64,000 nucleotides of DNA from an uncultured bacterium (GTDB lineage Bacteria; Actinomycetota; Coriobacteriia; Coriobacteriales; Coriobacteriaceae): the NCBI GenBank assembly GCA_905214105.1, contig CAJMKK010000004.1:124001-188000 (forward strand), read 5' to 3'. Below the pieces are notes generated by a model, which saw only the letters and a program-made list of their open reading frames with translations, did no database searches and was not told where the DNA came from. Of this stretch, positions 43,272-52,382 are shown piece by piece (position 1 is the stretch's first letter; each line of letters begins with the position of its first letter). Made by a program: the position numbers and the translations under genes.

Positions 43272-45437
43272 CTATGCGTGGGCGCATTCTGCAACTTGCG
43301 AATCGAGCCATTCGATATCCTCGGCAAGATGCGCCACGCCAAGATGGTGTCCACCCGGACACACCTCGTGCCGCAGACCTCCTCTGCGGCCCAGCAACTC
43401 GTAGGCATCGCGCACGATTTTGAGTTGCTCGTCAACATTTTTGAGCCTGCGTGCCCCATTCAGATGATCCTCTTCGCAACTTTGGACCAACAACGGCCGT
43501 GGCGCGATGAGCGAGGCGATGTCACCCATATCGAGCAGACGCCAGAGTCCAGGCGTGTAATTGCAACTGCAGTTGCCGTTGAGATGCAGCAGCGAGTCAT
43601 CGACACCGTACAGATAGCCCGAGACAAACGCCTTGCGCACGCGCGGGTCAAGCGCGGCCAGGTACAACGTCATGCAACCGCCGCCCGAAAAACCAAAGCA
43701 GCCCAGGTCGTCCAGGGCAATGTCACCGCGTGTCTCCAAGTAATCAATCAAGCGCATGTTGTCCCAGGCGTTGAGGCCCGCGACCGTAAGACCCAGCGGC
43801 TCGGCCATACGTGCTTGATTCAGACACGTACCGCGCAGGTAGCTGTTCTCGTCGTCGCCCTGGCCCTTCCAATCGCGGCGATACCCCCAACCGCGGGCAT
43901 CGGGGCAGACGGTCACGTAACCCATGCGCGCCAAACGCAGACCGTAGTCGTAATTGAACTTACGCACGGCATCGTCGACCGCCGGCACGCCCGCAACACC
44001 GGCTATGCTTGCAGCACCCGCCCCCTGGTGACCATGCGGGCAGATATAGCAGCGCTTGAGTCCCCGCTCGTCAAGCTTGGGGCGGGACGGCTCCAACAGG
44101 TAAAACGGCATCCACACATCGTGCTCAACCTGCAACACCGCATGAGTACGCACGATGCTGCCGGCAACCCGCACGCGATTGAGCTCACGAATCTCAATCG
44201 GGGCGCGGTCCATAAGCGAAAGACCCAAAATATCGTACAGACGAGTCCTGGTCGCAGCCTTCCATGCCTCAAAGTCTGTGGGAGTCTTGCCCGTAAATGC
44301 GGCCGAGCGCCCTTCGCGCTTCAGTCGGGCGCGCAGCGCAGGTTCGTCCTCGTAGTACGTCTCGATGTGCACGGTGCGACCATTGGCAGATAGCCCGGCC
44401 GTCTCTATCGCATCACCGTCGCCGCCCTCAGGATCCCAACCATCCGTGCCGGCAAGAACTCGGTCACGCGCATAGCGTTCGGAATCCTGACCGGTCAGGC
44501 AATGCGCCCACGGCACCCAAGCGGCAGTATCACCCGCCGGGCCAAACAGGATACCGCCGGCATACAGGGTGCCGTCATGTGCCGCTGGCTTATTCCAATC
44601 CCACCATCCCTCGAGTGAAATATGGGAGCCCAGCCAGCATTCGAGCAAAACGGTCTGGGCCCACTCGCGCCATGGACGACCCAGATAGACCGATCCGGGG
44701 GCAATGCCCTCATCGGCTGTAAACGAACAGCCATGAAACACAAATCCGTACGGCTCGCCCTGAGGCGTGGAGGCTGCCGTTACATACCCGTTGACATCCA
44801 TATCGCGGTTGAGTGAGCGAATCTCACACCCCTCAAAGTAGGCCCGCGCACCGCCAAAGATAAAGTCGACGTCGCCCTCGATCCGGCAACGTCGAAAATA
44901 CTGGCGCCCCACCCGGCGCGGCGCAAACTGCTTGGGGCCTATAAAGCCGCCCGGCTTGACCTCGTGCGGCGGCAGCGGCCCCAAAAAAAGCGTGTCCTGA
45001 TGGCCCAGGATGCGGCAGGCATCGACCACCAGACGATCGCCGTCGGCATACAGGGCAATCGCTTGGCCGACCTCACGACCGTCACCGGCGTCGTTTTCGA
45101 TCGTTAAGCCTGTAAGCGTCACGTCGTCGGCATCGACCAGCACCGTATACGTACGGAAGGTGCCGAGCCTTCCATCCTGACCGCTACCGTTCTCCGACGG
45201 CATCTTGGCACCCAGACAGCCCACAATGCGAACGCTGTCGGCCGTCTCGCCCTCGAGCGTCACATGCGGACGACGAATTTCGACCTGTTCGCGGTACTCG
45301 CCCGGCGCCACCAGCACGCGCACCGGCACGGTCGCATCGGGCACACACCGCTCCGCCGCCTCAAGCGCCGCCGAAATGCTGCGATACGCGCCTTCGCGTT
45401 CGAGCGATACCTCAAAGAGCTGTTCTTTACCACTCAT
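43272..45437 (-). CDS. Bifunctional pectinesterase (CE8) fused to alpha/beta-hydrolase esterase
   Basis: 721 aa, two catalytic domains. Residues 1-345 are a CE8 pectin methylesterase beta-helix: GHQDTLF, GDVDFIFGGA (catalytic Asp) and LGRPWREWAQ. Residues about 375-721 are an alpha/beta hydrolase: PHGHQGAG oxyanion region, GCFGFSGGGCM (nucleophile Ser) and PGGHHLG (His), like dienelactone hydrolase/acetyl-xylan esterase-type enzymes. There is no signal peptide, unlike exported PMEs. Inferred job: strip methyl and probably acetyl esters from imported oligogalacturonides so that GH28 and GH105 can act. The ribosome site is weak. No frameshift at the join. Confidence 0.9.
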   Translation of the reverse strand: MSGKEQLFEVSLEREGAYRSISAALEAAERCVPDATVPVRVLVAPGEYREQVEIRRPHVTLEGETADSVRIVGCLGAKMPSENGSGQDGRLGTFRTYTVLVDADDVTLTGLTIENDAGDGREVGQAIALYADGDRLVVDACRILGHQDTLFLGPLPPHEVKPGGFIGPKQFAPRRVGRQYFRRCRIEGDVDFIFGGARAYFEGCEIRSLNRDMDVNGYVTAASTPQGEPYGFVFHGCSFTADEGIAPGSVYLGRPWREWAQTVLLECWLGSHISLEGWWDWNKPAAHDGTLYAGGILFGPAGDTAAWVPWAHCLTGQDSERYARDRVLAGTDGWDPEGGDGDAIETAGLSANGRTVHIETYYEDEPALRARLKREGRSAAFTGKTPTDFEAWKAATRTRLYDILGLSLMDRAPIEIRELNRVRVAGSIVRTHAVLQVEHDVWMPFYLLEPSRPKLDERGLKRCYICPHGHQGAGAASIAGVAGVPAVDDAVRKFNYDYGLRLARMGYVTVCPDARGWGYRRDWKGQGDDENSYLRGTCLNQARMAEPLGLTVAGLNAWDNMRLIDYLETRGDIALDDLGCFGFSGGGCMTLYLAALDPRVRKAFVSGYLYGVDDSLLHLNGNCSCNYTPGLWRLLDMGDIASLIAPRPLLVQSCEEDHLNGARRLKNVDEQLKIVRDAYELLGRRGGLRHEVCPGGHHLGVAHLAEDIEWLDSQVAECAHA

Positions 45438-45495
45438 CTGTCATTACGCTTTCTGTCACAGAACACCCACCATGCAATACCGGCACCTATAGATT

Positions 45496-45531
45496 GCGTG
45501 CGACGACCGGGCGGCCCCGTCCGTCGCACGC
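45496..45531 (-). terminator. Hairpin downstream of GH28 gene
   Basis: Ten-bp perfect arms GCGTGCGACG/CGTCGCACGC, 16-base loop, between the GH28 stop and the PME start. No T-tract, so termination is uncertain. Confidence 0.5.
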
Positions 45532-45568
45532 CTCAACATGCCGTATTCACTTGTGCAGGAGCACTACC

Positions 45569-47164
45569 CTATGCGCGAATCACCTTGTCGACGTTCTGCA
45601 GCTGCAGCTCGTCACCGTCCTGACCCTCGATGCGCACGTTCTGCAGGTCGAGGACTTTCACGTTCTGCGCGATGATGCCCTGGCGCACCATCGGCTCCAC
45701 ACCACAGGCCATGGCCGGCACAAAGGGCTCGGCATCGTCGGCAAAGGTCACATGGACATCCTGGAACGTCAGGCGCGTCACCTTGCTCTCGGGCAGGCCC
45801 GTGATATAGGCCGCGGCAGCATGGCAGTTGGTTGCCTCGATATCGCAAAACGTCGTGGCGCCAAAGCCGGGCGTGCGGTCGTCGACGGGCAGCGCCTCGC
45901 GAGACTGCACGTAGTCGGTCTTGCCGTCCTTGTCGCAAAAATAGAACGAGTTGACCACGAAGGGCGTAAGCACCTCGTCCATGCGAATGTGCTCAAAGGT
46001 GATTCCCTCGTTGACGGCATCCTTGCCGCGGCCACGACGGGTCTTGACGCGCAGGCCGCGGTCAGTGCGCTCAAAGAGGCACTTGCTCACGGTAAGGTCC
46101 TTGATACCGCCGGCGGCCTCGGATCCCAGTACCACGGCACCATGGCCGTCGTGCATGTAGCAGTGCGAGATCAACACGTCGTGTGTGGCGGGACGAAGCT
46201 CGGGCTCAATGCCCAGCTTGCCGCTCTTGATGGCGATGCAGTCGTCGCCCACCGAGAACTGGCAGCCAAGGATGCGGACAAAACCGCAGCTCTCGGGATC
46301 AAAGCCGTCGGTGTTGTGGGAGTTCTTGGGACCCTCGATGGACAGGCAGAGCGCATCGACGCGCTCGCACAGGACGGGGTGGATGTTCCACGCGGGGCTA
46401 TTGCACACGGTAAAACCAGCCATGCTCACGTTTTCGCACTCGGACAGGAAGATCATGCGCGGGCGGGCGATCTCGCGGCCCTCCTCGGGGCGGAAGATGT
46501 TCTTAAAGTCCTTGTTCCACCAGTTGTCCTCGGCAAAATCGGTCTGGCCATCGATCGCGCCGCGCCCATAGATGCACACGTCGTGCACACCCAGGCCCGT
46601 AAAGGTAGAGCAGTAGGTCGAGAAGCTCTCGCCCTCCCAGCGGCCCAGGGGCAGCATGTCGGTACCGGCATACCCGGCGCCCTCATCGCCCGTGACCGTG
46701 CCCGGAATGTAGGCGAGCGCCGCGCGGTCGTAGCGGGCCAGCAGCACCGCGCCCTCGGCGAGCTCGATGTTGATATTGCTCTTAAGGAAGAGCGACTTGA
46801 TGCGGTAGCTGCCGGCGGGAATCAGCACGCGTCCGCCCTTGGGGCAGGCCATGATGGCAGCCTGGATATTGGTGGTGTCGTCGTGCTCGGCATCGCCCTT
46901 GGCGCCGCAGTCGCGAACGTTGATGGTGAAGGGCTCGACCGGCGTGGTGACTCCCACGCTCAGCTCGCGCTCGCCACAGACAAAACGAATCAAGTTGCGC
47001 TTGCCGGGAATCAGGCCGTCGACATAGGTCTCGACCGTATGGGTGGTACCGGCGGGCTCGCCGTTGACAAAGACCTCCCACGTATCGGCACAGGTAAAGT
47101 AGCCGCCATCGTCAAGCTCGATAACGGCCGCACGCGCGTTGCGCCAGATAACGTTCGTCTCCAT
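45569..47164 (-). CDS. GH28 polygalacturonase (probable exo-acting, intracellular)
   Basis: 531 aa. An N-terminal fibronectin-like domain (1-80) precedes the GH28 beta-helix with NTDGFDPESC, GDDCIAIKSG, DGHGAVVLGSE and RGLRVKTRRGRG, the four conserved GH28 segments (three catalytic Asp, His, and Arg-x-Lys). It releases galacturonate from pectic chains. No signal peptide. GAGGGAG lies 7 bases before ATG 47164. A terminator between it and the transporter gene means it has its own promoter within 47165-47216. Confidence 0.93.
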   Translation of the reverse strand: METNVIWRNARAAVIELDDGGYFTCADTWEVFVNGEPAGTTHTVETYVDGLIPGKRNLIRFVCGERELSVGVTTPVEPFTINVRDCGAKGDAEHDDTTNIQAAIMACPKGGRVLIPAGSYRIKSLFLKSNINIELAEGAVLLARYDRAALAYIPGTVTGDEGAGYAGTDMLPLGRWEGESFSTYCSTFTGLGVHDVCIYGRGAIDGQTDFAEDNWWNKDFKNIFRPEEGREIARPRMIFLSECENVSMAGFTVCNSPAWNIHPVLCERVDALCLSIEGPKNSHNTDGFDPESCGFVRILGCQFSVGDDCIAIKSGKLGIEPELRPATHDVLISHCYMHDGHGAVVLGSEAAGGIKDLTVSKCLFERTDRGLRVKTRRGRGKDAVNEGITFEHIRMDEVLTPFVVNSFYFCDKDGKTDYVQSREALPVDDRTPGFGATTFCDIEATNCHAAAAYITGLPESKVTRLTFQDVHVTFADDAEPFVPAMACGVEPMVRQGIIAQNVKVLDLQNVRIEGQDGDELQLQNVDKVIRA

Positions 47165-47218
47165 GGGTTTCTCCCTCAAAAAAGATGCTCTAAAGGCAAA
47201 TTGTACGCTGTAGAAAAA

Positions 47219-47256
47219 GGGCCGTGCCTGCCGGCGGAATTCCGGTGGCACGGCCC
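47219..47256 (-). terminator. Terminator of GPH transporter gene
   Basis: Ten-bp arms GGGCCGTGCC/GGCACGGCCC followed on the minus strand by TTTTTCT. It lies 25 bases past the transporter stop. Confidence 0.88.
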
Positions 47257-47280
47257 TATGGTTTGGACGATGCGCTGGCC

Positions 47281-48840
47281 TTACTCGGCGGGAATTACGC
47301 TACCGTCCTGGAAGCCAACGTTGTTGTGGGCAAAGCAGTCCTCGTACTTAAAGCCGGAGAGCTCCTCGCAAAGCGCCTTGACCTCGGGCTTGACGTCGGC
47401 CATCTTGCCACCCTCCTTGACGCGACGGATCTCGTCGCAAAGGACGTCGCACTGCTCCTTGTCGATCTTGATGCCGCGGGCAAGGACAGCCGCGAGCAGG
47501 AAGAAGCCGGCGCAGCCGATGAGCATGTAGCCGCAGATGTACAGAGGCACGGTGGCGGGCTGGGTCACGGCATCGCTGTTGCCGGCGGTCTGAATGAAGC
47601 CGGAGGCAGCAAGGACGATAGCCCATGCGTTGACGGCGACTGCCTGGGCGATCTGCTGGCAGAGCTGCTGTGCGGAGCTGTAGATGCCCTCGCGACGACG
47701 CAGGGTGATGAGCTCATCGACATCGGGGATGTAGTTGAGCAGGACATCGGGCAGATACTGGAAGCCAACGTAGAAGAACTTCCAGATGGCGAAGATGACG
47801 GGGTAGGCGATCATGGCGATGGCGACCGTGGAGGTGCCGCTGATCTGACCAAAGGCGAAGTAGTTGTAGGCAACGATGCACGCGGCGCAGCCGACGTTGG
47901 CCAGGTACCAAGACTTGTGGAAGCCCTTCTTGGCCATGAGGGCAACCCAGACAGCGGTGCACACGATAGCGACGACCTTGCCGGGCATCTCCATCACGGA
48001 CTCGTAGGACTTAGGAATCTGCAGGCAGTAGACGATGAAGAAAGACAGGCAGGCAGACCAGCAGGCAGCAGCGAGCTTGGTGGAGACCTGCGCATACAGG
48101 ACCTTGCGGAAGGACTTGTTGCGGAAGGTGGAGACAACGTCGATGAAGAACTTCTTGATGCCCTCGCCGACACTCTCGATCTTCTCCTGAGCGACCTCCT
48201 CGGGGGTGTGCTCCCACGTGGACAGGTACACGCAGAGCAGCGAGATTGCCATGACCGAAGCGTTGATCGTAGCGATGATGAAATAGCTGAACGGGTTGGT
48301 CTCGCCGAAGGTGCCAAAGCCAAAGCCGACGAGTGCTGCCATCAGGAAGCCGGCGGCGTTACCAAAGAGGTGCTTGTAGCCGGTGAGGTACGTACGCTCC
48401 TTGAAGTCGTCGGTCATCTCAATGGTAAGCGGCGACAGGTTGGCGGTGCAGAACGTGTACGCGACGTTGTAGATCAGGTACAGCGCAAAGTAGTACGGGA
48501 AGCCAAACGGCGTAGCCACAAAGATGAGCGGCTCAGCGACCATCATCGGGATAGCGAGCAAGATCCAGAAGCGGCGACGACCAAAGATGCGGCCGATCTT
48601 GGTGGCATAGAAGTTATCGGCCACAAAACCCATCAGCGGGCAAAGAATGGCGTTGAGATAGATGGCGAACGAGCTAATCAGCGCAGCCTCGCCTGCGGAC
48701 AGGCCGCACTCCGTGGACAGGAACAGCACCATGTAGCTGTGCGTAAAGCTCAGGGCACCGGAGTTGAGCATGCCGCCCATACCAAAGCCCAAGCGCGTCC
48801 AGAATGTGATTTTGCGCTTTTTTCCAATCTTATTAGTCAT
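47281..48840 (-). CDS. GPH-family sugar:cation symporter, probable (oligo)galacturonide importer
   Basis: 519 aa with about 12 membrane helices. Its first half shows the glycoside-pentoside-hexuronide pattern (GFGMGGMLNSGALSF, PLMGFVADN, GRRRFWILLAIP). The C-terminal 70 residues are a cytoplasmic tail with CDVLCDEIRRVKEGG. It is the only sugar importer in the pectin region, flanked by GH28 and uxaA, so uronate or short oligogalacturonide uptake is likely. GGGAG lies before ATG 48840. The richest set of operators in the window lies upstream. Confidence 0.87.
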   Translation of the reverse strand: MTNKIGKKRKITFWTRLGFGMGGMLNSGALSFTHSYMVLFLSTECGLSAGEAALISSFAIYLNAILCPLMGFVADNFYATKIGRIFGRRRFWILLAIPMMVAEPLIFVATPFGFPYYFALYLIYNVAYTFCTANLSPLTIEMTDDFKERTYLTGYKHLFGNAAGFLMAALVGFGFGTFGETNPFSYFIIATINASVMAISLLCVYLSTWEHTPEEVAQEKIESVGEGIKKFFIDVVSTFRNKSFRKVLYAQVSTKLAAACWSACLSFFIVYCLQIPKSYESVMEMPGKVVAIVCTAVWVALMAKKGFHKSWYLANVGCAACIVAYNYFAFGQISGTSTVAIAMIAYPVIFAIWKFFYVGFQYLPDVLLNYIPDVDELITLRRREGIYSSAQQLCQQIAQAVAVNAWAIVLAASGFIQTAGNSDAVTQPATVPLYICGYMLIGCAGFFLLAAVLARGIKIDKEQCDVLCDEIRRVKEGGKMADVKPEVKALCEELSGFKYEDCFAHNNVGFQDGSVIPAE

Positions 48841-49146
48841 CGAGCTCCCTCTCTTCTCTCGATTGTCTTGTAACAAGACATTGGAATCCATACCGACATC
48901 CGTCTGCATGTCGTTCAGGGTGAACGTTTAGCTAGATTATGCGTGATTGCTTATGATAGGTGAACGTTCACTTGAATAATATCCCTGAACGGTCGTTTTT
49001 CATCGCTGAACGGACACCTAACTCAAAATATTCTCGATTACAAGGGCATTCGGTGGGTTTTAATTTCAGGGTGACTGGGTGAACGTTTATTGTATTCACC
49101 GCCCCCGCCCTCCCAGGAAGATGCGCTTCTGCAGCCCGGACAAAAA
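48841..49146 (-). promoter_or_regulatory. Control region of GPH transporter: LytTR-like pair plus three palindromic sites
   Basis: No gene. From the gene outward: GGGTGAACGTTTA (48918-48930), GGTGAACGTTCACT (48959-48972; its TTCACC can serve as the -35, with CATAAT 17 bp on), direct repeats ACCGTTCAG (48985-48993) and TCCGTTCAG (49006-49014) exactly 21 bp apart, both full matches to the LytTR consensus, and GGGTGAACGTTTA again (49077-49089). Confidence 0.65.
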
Positions 49147-49178
49147 TGGCCCCGCCGGGAACACTCCCGACGGGGCCA
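49147..49178 (-). terminator. Terminator of uxaB-uxaA
   Basis: Fourteen-base arms TGGCCCCGCCGGGA/TCCCGACGGGGCCA with one mismatch, 4-base loop, followed on the minus strand by TTTTTG. It lies 35 bases past uxaA. Confidence 0.9.
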
Positions 49179-49212
49179 TGGCCAATAGCGCCCTATGCGA
49201 ACCCGTTTGCCG

Positions 49213-50697
49213 CTACAGGCAGACGCCGTCCTTCCAGATGCTGATCTCGTGACAACCGCGACGCTCGGCACTCGTAAGCTTGCCGCTCGCGCACTCCAGC
49301 ACCAGCTGGTACAGGTCGTGGGCAGCCTTGTCGAGCGTGCACTCGCCTGTGGCAATCACGCCGGCGTTAAAGTCCATCCAGTTGGCCTTGTGGTCGCACA
49401 GACGCTGGTTGGTAAACACCTTGAGCGTCGGCGCCGGCGCGCCAAACGGCGTGCCGCGGCCGGTCGAGAACAAAATCACGTGGCAGCCGGCAGCCGTCAG
49501 GGCCGTGGTGGATACCATGTCGTTGCCCGGGCCGCACAGCATGTTCAGACCGTGCTTAGTTGCCTGACCGGCATACGGCAGCACGTCGACGATGGGGGCA
49601 GATCCGCCCTTTTGCACGCAGCCGCAGCTCTTGTCCTCGAGCGTGGTGATGCCGCCGTCCTTGTTGCCGGGGCTCGGGTTCTCATAGACGACCTCACCGT
49701 GGCTGATAAAGTATTCCTTAAAGCCGTTGAGCATGTCGGAGGCAGCGCTAAAGACCTGCTCGTTCTCGCAGCGATCGAGCAGAATGCTCTCCGCGCCAAA
49801 CATCTCGGGCACCTCGGTGAGCACCGACGTGCCGCCGCGGGCGACGATCATATCACTCACGCGACCGATCGTGGGGTTGGCGGTAATGCCTGAAAGACCG
49901 TCAGAACCACCGCACTTAAGGCCAATGACCAGTTCGGAGGCCGGAATGGGCTCACGCTTGGCTTGCCTGGCCAGGTCAGCTAGCTCGGACAGAATCTTGT
50001 GGCCCTCGGCCTGCTCGTCGGCGACATCCTGGCAGGTGAGGAAGCGAACGCGCTCGTGATCGAAGTCACCGAGCTCATCGAGCACCTGCTGGTGCGTGCA
50101 GTTTTCGCAACCGAGGGACAGGAACAGTACACCCGCAGCGTTTGCGTGACGCGAGAGCGCCACCAGCAGACGACGCGTCTGGGCATGGTCGGCGCCGGTC
50201 TGCGAGCAGCCAAAGGGATGTGGGAAGTAGTAAACGCCCTCCAGCGAGCCCTCGACCAGATCCTGAGTCTGCTCGCACATGGCACGTGCGACCTCGTTGA
50301 CGCAGCCGACCGTGGGGATGATCCACAGCTCGTTGCGCGTGGCGGCGCGGCCGTCGGCGCGACGGAAGCCCATAAAGGTCTCGGGCTCAACCGGCTCAAC
50401 AACCGGATGCGTCGGGTTGTAAGCATACTCGACCTCGCCCGAAAGGTTGGTCTTGACGTTATGCGTATGAAGCCACTGACCGGGCTGGACGTCGCCCGTC
50501 ACATGACCGATAGGAAGACCGTACTTGATGACGTTCTCCCCCGCGGCAATCGAACGCACGGCCATCTTGTGGCCCTGCGGAATATCCTCCGCGGCCACGA
50601 CCTCTCCCACCCCGGGAACCGCGACGGCGGTGCCCTTGGCAAGCGGCGACAGCGCGACGATCACGTTATCGGCCGGATTGATCTGGATAGTGTTCAT
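49213..50697 (-). CDS. uxaA: Altronate dehydratase
   Basis: 494 aa. An N-terminal SAF domain (1-75, GEVVAAEDIPQGHKMA) and the large UxaA domain with GCSQTG, GCENCTHQQ, LKCGGSDGLSG and DKSCGCVQKGG, whose Cys residues are typical of this iron-dependent dehydratase. It converts D-altronate to KDG. ATG 50697 has AGGA about 10 bases upstream; the open frame extends further through the intergenic spacer. It follows uxaB by 74 bases and ends in a strong terminator. Confidence 0.96.
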   Translation of the reverse strand: MNTIQINPADNVIVALSPLAKGTAVAVPGVGEVVAAEDIPQGHKMAVRSIAAGENVIKYGLPIGHVTGDVQPGQWLHTHNVKTNLSGEVEYAYNPTHPVVEPVEPETFMGFRRADGRAATRNELWIIPTVGCVNEVARAMCEQTQDLVEGSLEGVYYFPHPFGCSQTGADHAQTRRLLVALSRHANAAGVLFLSLGCENCTHQQVLDELGDFDHERVRFLTCQDVADEQAEGHKILSELADLARQAKREPIPASELVIGLKCGGSDGLSGITANPTIGRVSDMIVARGGTSVLTEVPEMFGAESILLDRCENEQVFSAASDMLNGFKEYFISHGEVVYENPSPGNKDGGITTLEDKSCGCVQKGGSAPIVDVLPYAGQATKHGLNMLCGPGNDMVSTTALTAAGCHVILFSTGRGTPFGAPAPTLKVFTNQRLCDHKANWMDFNAGVIATGECTLDKAAHDLYQLVLECASGKLTSAERRGCHEISIWKDGVCL

Positions 50698-50771
50698 TAC
50701 AAATGGTCCTAACCTAACAGGTTGAGCAGAAGTCGAGGCGCGGGCAAGCCGTCCCGCGCCCGAGCCGGAAA

Positions 50772-52286
50772 TCATGCCTGAGCGTTGGCGAAGGCCTGCT
50801 TGGCACCCTCGGTGCGCACGACGGCGAGCGCGCCGACGACAAACTCCTCAAGACCAGCGATCTGCGTAAGGTCCTCGCCCCACATCTGCTCATTGGTGAG
50901 CACGTCGTGCACCAGCTCGGCATCGTCGGTGCCGGCATGGGCGGCGTAGAAATCGAGCACGAAGGCATCGTCCTGAGCGGTGTACTCGGTGCCGTCGGCG
51001 CGACGCAGGTGCAGGCCGTCTCCCTCGCGAGCAACGAGCTCCTGCGTATAGAAAGCGATGAGCGTAGCGAGGCTCGTCGCCAGGCACTTGGGCAGGCTGC
51101 CGGTCTTGGCAACGAAGTCCTTGAGCGTGGGCAGGTCGCGGGCACGCCACTTGGCGGTGGAGTTGAGACAAATGGAGAGCAGCGCGTGGTCGATAAACGG
51201 GTTGTCGAAGCGGTTCTCGACGGCGGCGGCAAAGGCCTTGCAGTCCTCGACATCCAGGTCGGCGGCAAGCGTCGGGATGACCTCGTCGTAGAGCATGGTG
51301 TTCATGAAGCCGCGAACAGTCTCGTCGTGCATGCAATCGCGCACGATATCAAAGCCAGCGACCCAGGAACCCGGCACAAAGGCGGTGTGGGCGCCGTTGA
51401 GGATGCGGACTTTGCGTTTCTTGTACGGGGTGACGTCGGGGGTCACAAAGACACCCGGCAGGCCGGCCTTCACAAAGGGAAGCTTCTCGGCAAGCGACTC
51501 GTCACCCTGGATGCCCCACATCTGAAAGGGCTCGCGCACAGTCAGGAAGGGATCCTCATAGCCCAAGCGCTCGGCAACCGCCGCAGCCTCAGATGCGTCG
51601 CGGATACGACCCGGCACGATTGTGTCGACGAGCGTGGTGCAGACGGTGCAGTCGTTGGACATCCACTGCGAGAATTCGTCTTCCCAGCCCCAGTCGCTCA
51701 CGTACTGGTTCATGATGCGCAACAGCTCCTCGCCATTGTGGTCGATGAGCTCGCAGGCGAGCACGATAACGCCCGGCTTGCCGGCAGCCCAGCGGGCATG
51801 CAGGACCTGAACAAGTTTGGCGGGGAAGCTCGCAGGCGGCATGTCGTCGGCCTTGCAGGACGGGTCGTAGGCAATGCCGGCCTCGGTGGTGTTGGAAACG
51901 ATGATCTCCAGATCGTCGGAGACAGCGACCTCCATGATGGCGCGGTAGTCCGCCTCGCGATACGGATTGAGGCAGCGGCTGCAGGCGCTGATCACGCGGG
52001 GCTCGTCGACCGTGTTGCCATTCTCCTTGCCGCGCACCAGCACGGTGTACAGGTCATCCTGAGCGTTAATGCCGTCGGCAAAGCCAAAGGCACCGCTGAT
52101 GGGCTGGACCATGACAACCTTGCCGTTCCAGCCGGTTGCCTCGTTGCCCATGTCAAAGAAGCGGTCGACAAAGGCGCGCAGGAAATTGCCCTCGCCAAAC
52201 TGCAGAACCTTCTCGGGAGCGTCCTTGGGCAGCAGGTAGCCCTTGTAGCCGATCTTCTCGAGCGTCTCGTAGCTGATGTTCTCCAT
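50772..52286 (-). CDS. uxaB: Tagaturonate reductase (altronate oxidoreductase)
   Basis: 504 aa, polyol (mannitol)-dehydrogenase family. LQFGEGNFLRAFVDRF at the N-terminus is the NAD-binding segment; SNTTEAGIAYD and the Lys segment KKRKVRILNGAHTAF mark the active site. It reduces tagaturonate to altronate with NADH. Fructuronate reductase is a relative, but the uxaC-uxaB-uxaA order supports UxaB. AAGGAG lies before ATG 52286. It lies 97 bases downstream of uxaC with a hairpin between. Confidence 0.94.
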   Translation of the reverse strand: MENISYETLEKIGYKGYLLPKDAPEKVLQFGEGNFLRAFVDRFFDMGNEATGWNGKVVMVQPISGAFGFADGINAQDDLYTVLVRGKENGNTVDEPRVISACSRCLNPYREADYRAIMEVAVSDDLEIIVSNTTEAGIAYDPSCKADDMPPASFPAKLVQVLHARWAAGKPGVIVLACELIDHNGEELLRIMNQYVSDWGWEDEFSQWMSNDCTVCTTLVDTIVPGRIRDASEAAAVAERLGYEDPFLTVREPFQMWGIQGDESLAEKLPFVKAGLPGVFVTPDVTPYKKRKVRILNGAHTAFVPGSWVAGFDIVRDCMHDETVRGFMNTMLYDEVIPTLAADLDVEDCKAFAAAVENRFDNPFIDHALLSICLNSTAKWRARDLPTLKDFVAKTGSLPKCLATSLATLIAFYTQELVAREGDGLHLRRADGTEYTAQDDAFVLDFYAAHAGTDDAELVHDVLTNEQMWGEDLTQIAGLEEFVVGALAVVRTEGAKQAFANAQA

Positions 52287-52326
52287 CGATGTCTCTCCTT
52301 AGATTGCTGTTAGCGTGCAGGCAAAA

Positions 52327-52358
52327 CGGGGGCGCCGCGTGTGGCAACGGCGCTCCCG
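52327..52358 (-). terminator. Intercistronic hairpin between uxaC and uxaB
   Basis: Eleven-base arms CGGGGGCGCCG/CGGCGCTCCCG with one mismatch, followed on the minus strand by TTTTG. Possibly a partial terminator that lowers uxaB relative to uxaC. Confidence 0.6.
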
Positions 52359-52382
52359 AGTTCGGTGTGATTCGATGCGGGT

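Noticed and set aside
45494..48873. Long plus-strand open frames opposite GH28 and the GPH transporter
   Set aside because: Composition typical of antisense reading; the minus-strand genes carry all catalytic motifs.
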